Source: JBEVOS01 sp964563395 (GTDB lineage Bacteria > Pseudomonadota > Alphaproteobacteria > Caulobacterales > Aquidulcibacteraceae). From it: 64,000 bases of DNA. This document shows positions 61,149 to 64,000 of the stretch, one piece after another. Within the stretch, counting starts at the first letter, position 1, and the number at the start of each line of letters is the position of its first letter. The notes below the pieces were generated by a model that was not told the origin of the DNA, did not search any database, and saw nothing but the letters and a program-made list of their open reading frames with translations. The DNA lies in the NCBI GenBank assembly GCA_964563395.1, contig CAZLWK010000003.1, positions 1-64,000 on the forward strand. Reading direction: 5' to 3'. The translations under genes were made by a program, and so were the position numbers.

Positions 61149-61802
61149 ATGCGCATCTTCCTCGACAGCGCCGATGCGGGCGAGCTGCGCGCCTTGGCCG
61201 AAACCGGCCTTGTCGACGGCGTGACCACCAATCCCTCCCTGGTGGCCAAGTCCGGTCGGCCATTCCTGGAGGCGCTGGCCGAGATTTGCAGCTTCATCGA
61301 CGGCCCGGTGAGCGCCGAGGCGGTGGCGCTGGACGCGGCCGGCATGATCGCCGAAGGGCGGAAGCTGCGCGCCGTGGCCGCCAATGTGTGCGTGAAGCTG
61401 CCGCTGACCATGGAGGGCCTCAAGGCCTGCAAGGCGCTGTCCGAGGATGGAATTCCAGTAAACGTCACGCTTTGCTTTTCCGCGGTTCAAGCGCTGCTGG
61501 CGGCCAAGGCCGGGGCGCGCTTCATCTCGCCGTTCGTGGGCCGGCTCGACGATAACGGCCAGGATGGCATGGAGCTGATCCGCGAAATTCGGGCGATCTA
61601 CGACAATTACGGGTTTGACACCGACATCCTGGCCGCCTCGCTGCGCACCCCGCCGCATGTGCGCGATGCGGCGCTCGCCGGGGCCGATTGCGCCACCATC
61701 CCGCCCGCCCTGTTCAGGGCGCTTTACAAGCACGTTTTGACCGATGCCGGCCTCGAGGCGTTCTTGACGGATTGGAAGAAAACCGGGCAGTCCATCCTCT
61801 AG
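61149..61802 (+). CDS. tal: Transaldolase, small (FSA/TalC-type)
   Basis: 217 residues: MRIFLDSADAGELR, GVTTNPSLVAKSGR, Schiff-base Lys83 in VCVKLPLTMEGL, NVTLCFSAVQALLAAKAG, FISPFVGRLDDNGQDG and TDILAASLRTPPHV. It is the short subfamily that acts as transaldolase or fructose-6-phosphate aldolase. Position opposite tkt supports pentose-phosphate use. Confidence 0.93.
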   Translation: MRIFLDSADAGELRALAETGLVDGVTTNPSLVAKSGRPFLEALAEICSFIDGPVSAEAVALDAAGMIAEGRKLRAVAANVCVKLPLTMEGLKACKALSEDGIPVNVTLCFSAVQALLAAKAGARFISPFVGRLDDNGQDGMELIREIRAIYDNYGFDTDILAASLRTPPHVRDAALAGADCATIPPALFRALYKHVLTDAGLEAFLTDWKKTGQSIL

Positions 61803-61886
61803 AGACACAAGCACGCCCAAAAAGGTCGCAGCCCCTGATTCGGGAAAAGCTTGCAACGGTTTGGCGACAAGCCTAGTGTAGGTCCA

Positions 61887-61909
61887 CTTATGCTCACTTG
61901 TAGCATAAG
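61887..61909. promoter_or_regulatory. Distal palindrome of the nadA operator pair
   Basis: Perfect 8-7-8 inverted repeat CTTATGCT-CACTTGT-AGCATAAG. Shares TATGCTCAC with the second palindrome at 61953-61971; the centres are 64 bases apart. Candidate site for a repressor of NAD synthesis. Confidence 0.7.
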
Positions 61910-61952
61910 TCGCTTTCGCGGACCCCTTGGTCCGACGTCAAAGCGCCCTACA

Positions 61953-61971
61953 TATGCTCACACTGAGCATA
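61953..61971. promoter_or_regulatory. Proximal palindrome of the nadA operator pair, overlaps the ribosome site
   Basis: Perfect 8-3-8 inverted repeat TATGCTCA-CAC-TGAGCATA; its last base is the first A of AAGGAGG (61971-61977), the nadA Shine-Dalgarno, 6 bases before the ATG. Confidence 0.75.
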
Positions 61972-61983
61972 AGGAGGCTCGCC

Positions 61984-63144
61984 ATGGTCCGCATTATCGA
62001 CGCGCCCCTCGTCCAAGGCGACGGCTGCGAAGCCCGGCCCGGCATCGGTCAATGGGGTCCGCTCGACGCTGCCGCCAAGCGCGGCCTCGCCTTCACGCCC
62101 GAGGTGAAGAAGGAGACGGACGCGCTCTACGAAAAGGTAGAGCATGTCATCCCGCCCTTCGAATGGCCGGCCTATGCGCCGCTGATCGCCGCGATCAATC
62201 GCCTGAAGCGCGAGAAGAACGCGGTCATCCTCGCGCACAATTACATGACGAGCGAGATCTTCCACTGCGTCGGCGACATACGCGGCGACTCGCTGCAGCT
62301 GGCGCGCGAAGCCGCCAAAACAGATGCGAAGATCATCGTGCAGGCCGGCGTGCATTTCATGGCCGAGACCTCGAAAATCCTCGCGCCTGAAAAGACCGTG
62401 CTCATTCCAGACATGCGCGCGGGCTGCTCGCTCGCGGCCTCGATCACCGGGGCTGACGTGCGCTTGATCAAGGAGCGCTTTCCCGGCGTTCCGGTCGTCA
62501 CCTATGTGAACACGTCCGCCGATGTGAAAGCCGAGAGCGACGTGACGTGCACGTCCTCGAACGCCGTGCAGGTGGTCGAATGGGCGGCCAAGGAATGGGT
62601 CTCCGATCGCGTGATCATGATCCCGGACGAATTCCTGGCGCGCAACGTTGCAGCGATGACGAAAGTGAAGATCATCGCATGGCATGGGCGCTGCGAAGTC
62701 CATGAGCGCTTCACGGCGGAAGACGTGGCCGAACTGCGCGCGGCCCACCCGGGCGTGATCGTGCTGGCGCACCCGGAATGCCCGCCGGACGTGATGGCCG
62801 CGGCCGATTATGCGGGATCGACCGCCGCTTTGCAGAATTACGTGGTTAAGCACGCGCCGAAAAAGGTCGTGCTGCTCACGGAATGCTCGATGTCCGACAA
62901 TGTGGCGCAGGCCGCGCCGCAGACGGAATTCGTGCGCCCCTGCAATCTCTGCCCGCACATGAAGCGCATCACGCTCGAAGCGATCTATGACGCGCTTTTG
63001 GAGATCAAGCACGAGGTCTCCATTCCCGAAGAGGTGCGCGTGCGCGCCAAGGCCGCGATTGATAAAATGCTCGCGCTGCCGAAAACGGAGACACCGCTCG
63101 ATTTCGAAACCGGGTTGGGCGCGGCGGATGTGCTGGTGGTCTGA
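61984..63144 (+). CDS. nadA: Quinolinate synthase
   Basis: 386 residues from the ATG at 61984 with AAGGAGG upstream. VILAHNYMTSEIFHCVGDI, GDSLQLAREAA, VHFMAETSKILAPEKTVLIP, the Fe-S Cys in MRAGCSLAA, HPECPPDV and LTECSMSDN, and the last RPCNLCPHMK are the NadA landmarks. It condenses iminoaspartate with DHAP to quinolinate using a 4Fe-4S cluster, first committed step to NAD. nadB and nadC are not in the window. Two palindromes upstream suggest repression. Confidence 0.95.
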   Translation: MVRIIDAPLVQGDGCEARPGIGQWGPLDAAAKRGLAFTPEVKKETDALYEKVEHVIPPFEWPAYAPLIAAINRLKREKNAVILAHNYMTSEIFHCVGDIRGDSLQLAREAAKTDAKIIVQAGVHFMAETSKILAPEKTVLIPDMRAGCSLAASITGADVRLIKERFPGVPVVTYVNTSADVKAESDVTCTSSNAVQVVEWAAKEWVSDRVIMIPDEFLARNVAAMTKVKIIAWHGRCEVHERFTAEDVAELRAAHPGVIVLAHPECPPDVMAAADYAGSTAALQNYVVKHAPKKVVLLTECSMSDNVAQAAPQTEFVRPCNLCPHMKRITLEAIYDALLEIKHEVSIPEEVRVRAKAAIDKMLALPKTETPLDFETGLGAADVLVV

Positions 63145-63162
63145 GCTCGCGGCGGCGCGCTA

Positions 63163-64000
63163 ATGCCGCGCATTCCGACGACACGCATCACGCTTTATGC
63201 GGAGCGCGGCGGCGCGGGCGCGCCGTGCCTCTGGATTTCCGGCACTGGGCAGGATTTGCGCCAGCCGCCGCTGCTGCTTGAGACGCCGCTCGCGCGTGCA
63301 TTTGATCTCATGGTGTATGATCAGCGCGGGCTTGGTCGCTCAGACAAGCCCGACGCACCGGCAAGCATGGCCGATTACGCCGATGACGCCGCCGCACTGA
63401 TGGATGCGGTCGGCTGGGCGCGCGCGCACGTGATCGGCTATTCTTTCGGCGGCATGGTGGCGCAGCATCTCGCCATCCGCCATCCTGACCGCGTCGATCG
63501 GCTCGTGCTCGGCGCTACCAGCCCTGGCGGTGAAGGCGGCGCCTCTTATCCGCTTCAAACCCTCTACGCCCTGCCGCTTGAAGAGCGCATCCGCAGGCAG
63601 CTTCTGCTCGATGCGCGCATGGATGAAGCACGACTCGCCAATCCCTCGCCCGCGCTTTTGGCGCAAATGGAGATGATGCGCGCCGCCGATGCGCAACGCG
63701 CCGCTGATCCGGAAGGCGCGAGCGGACTTGCACGCCAGCTTGAAGCGCGCGCGGGCCACAATGCCTGGCCGCTTCTGCACACCATCCGTGCGCCGACCCT
63801 GGTCTGTGCCGGCGTGTTCGACCGCATCGCCGCGCCGGACAATGCGCGCAAGCTCGCCGCGCACATTCCGCACGCGACGCTGCGCTTCTATCGCGCCGGG
63901 CATGGCTTTCTGGTGGAGAAGCCGGAATTCCTGGACGATGCGATCGCGTTCCTGAAGGGCGCCGACGTCAGCGCGCGCAGCGAAGAAAGCGCGCGCCATG
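63163..64000 (+). CDS. Alpha/beta hydrolase, 3' end cut off
   Basis: At least 279 residues, open to the last base. MPRIPTTRITLYAERGG, the oxyanion strand WISGTGQDLRQPP, MVYDQRGLGRSDKP, nucleophile elbow HVIGYSFGGMVAQHLA, acid LVCAGVFDRIAAPDN and the His in YRAGHGFLVEKP make a complete catalytic triad, so only a short tail is missing unless another domain is fused. Related proteins hydrolyse esters, enol-lactones or peroxides; substrate unknown. It starts 18 bp after nadA and may be cotranscribed. Confidence 0.85.
   Translation, partial: MPRIPTTRITLYAERGGAGAPCLWISGTGQDLRQPPLLLETPLARAFDLMVYDQRGLGRSDKPDAPASMADYADDAAALMDAVGWARAHVIGYSFGGMVAQHLAIRHPDRVDRLVLGATSPGGEGGASYPLQTLYALPLEERIRRQLLLDARMDEARLANPSPALLAQMEMMRAADAQRAADPEGASGLARQLEARAGHNAWPLLHTIRAPTLVCAGVFDRIAAPDNARKLAAHIPHATLRFYRAGHGFLVEKPEFLDDAIAFLKGADVSARSEESARH

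Overview
The window looks like a chromosomal scaffold piece from a high-GC alphaproteobacterium, most likely near Caulobacterales/Hyphomonadaceae (inference). Pointers are a TrcR/DUF1013 cell-cycle regulator, the COQ9-family gene divergent from rpsU, two YdcH/DUF465 proteins, a TIGR02302 protein after lysA, the chorismate mutase-hisC-tyrC cluster beside metX-metW, and an MJ0042-finger gene divergent from ftsEX. There are no tRNAs, rRNAs, CRISPR arrays, insertion sequences or prophage. Genes are packed tightly: many pairs overlap by ATGA/GTGA, six convergent pairs have interlocked stop codons, and no gene-free stretch exceeds 300 bases. A run of 100 Ns shows it is a draft assembly.

Layout. 1-5.6 kb: trcR (5' cut), two DUF465 proteins, an LpxR-like lipid A deacylase, a diguanylate cyclase, purEK, COQ9 and rpsU, which has no ATG/GTG/TTG start. 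5.7-11 kb: a membrane alpha/beta hydrolase, an EVE protein, an epimerase with a CoA-ester lyase, and NADH dehydrogenase II. 11-18.4 kb: an FdhF/YdeP molybdoenzyme, a haem-oxygenase-like iron enzyme, an HtrA protease, 3-hydroxybutyryl-CoA dehydrogenase, two membrane proteins and a Fe(II)/2OG hydroxylase. 18.4-29.4 kb: an iron-linked lipoprotein and sugar metabolism (galE, pgi, PQQ dehydrogenase, glmM, glmS and two genes that may make a 3-amino UDP-sugar). 29.4-38.6 kb: CYP153, a BLUF photoreceptor, a TlpA thioredoxin, argH-lptM-lysA, TIGR02302, a small lipoprotein and an SDR. 38.6-44.1 kb: hpt, an MJ0042 protein, and a chain ftsE-ftsX-ydcF-plsC-DUF2125. 44.3-50.3 kb: metW-metX and chorismate mutase-hisC-tyrC-MFS. 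50.3-54 kb: pirin-GNAT-wrbA-pirin under a divergent LysR gene. 54-64 kb: an RTX protein broken by the assembly gap, GDP-mannose genes, a DUF1835 protein, transketolase and transaldolase, nadA under two palindromes, and an alpha/beta hydrolase cut by the window end.

Themes. Envelope building runs through the window: UDP-GlcNAc supply (glmM, glmS), a possible 2,3-diamino-glucose lipid A route, lipid A deacylation, LptM, GDP-mannose, PlsC and FtsEX. Central carbon enzymes (pgi, tkt, transaldolase, galE) are scattered. The most unusual features are the ATC-initiated rpsU, an FtsE homologue that keeps Walker A but lacks the other ATPase signature residues, exact 55-base repeats on both sides of the assembly gap inside an 80-residue-repeat RTX gene, and several sharp palindromic operators (nadA, ftsE, wrbA/LysR, CYP153/BLUF, Fur-like, PhaR-like). 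I found no clear wholly new multi-gene system; most genes are conserved housekeeping or accessory families.
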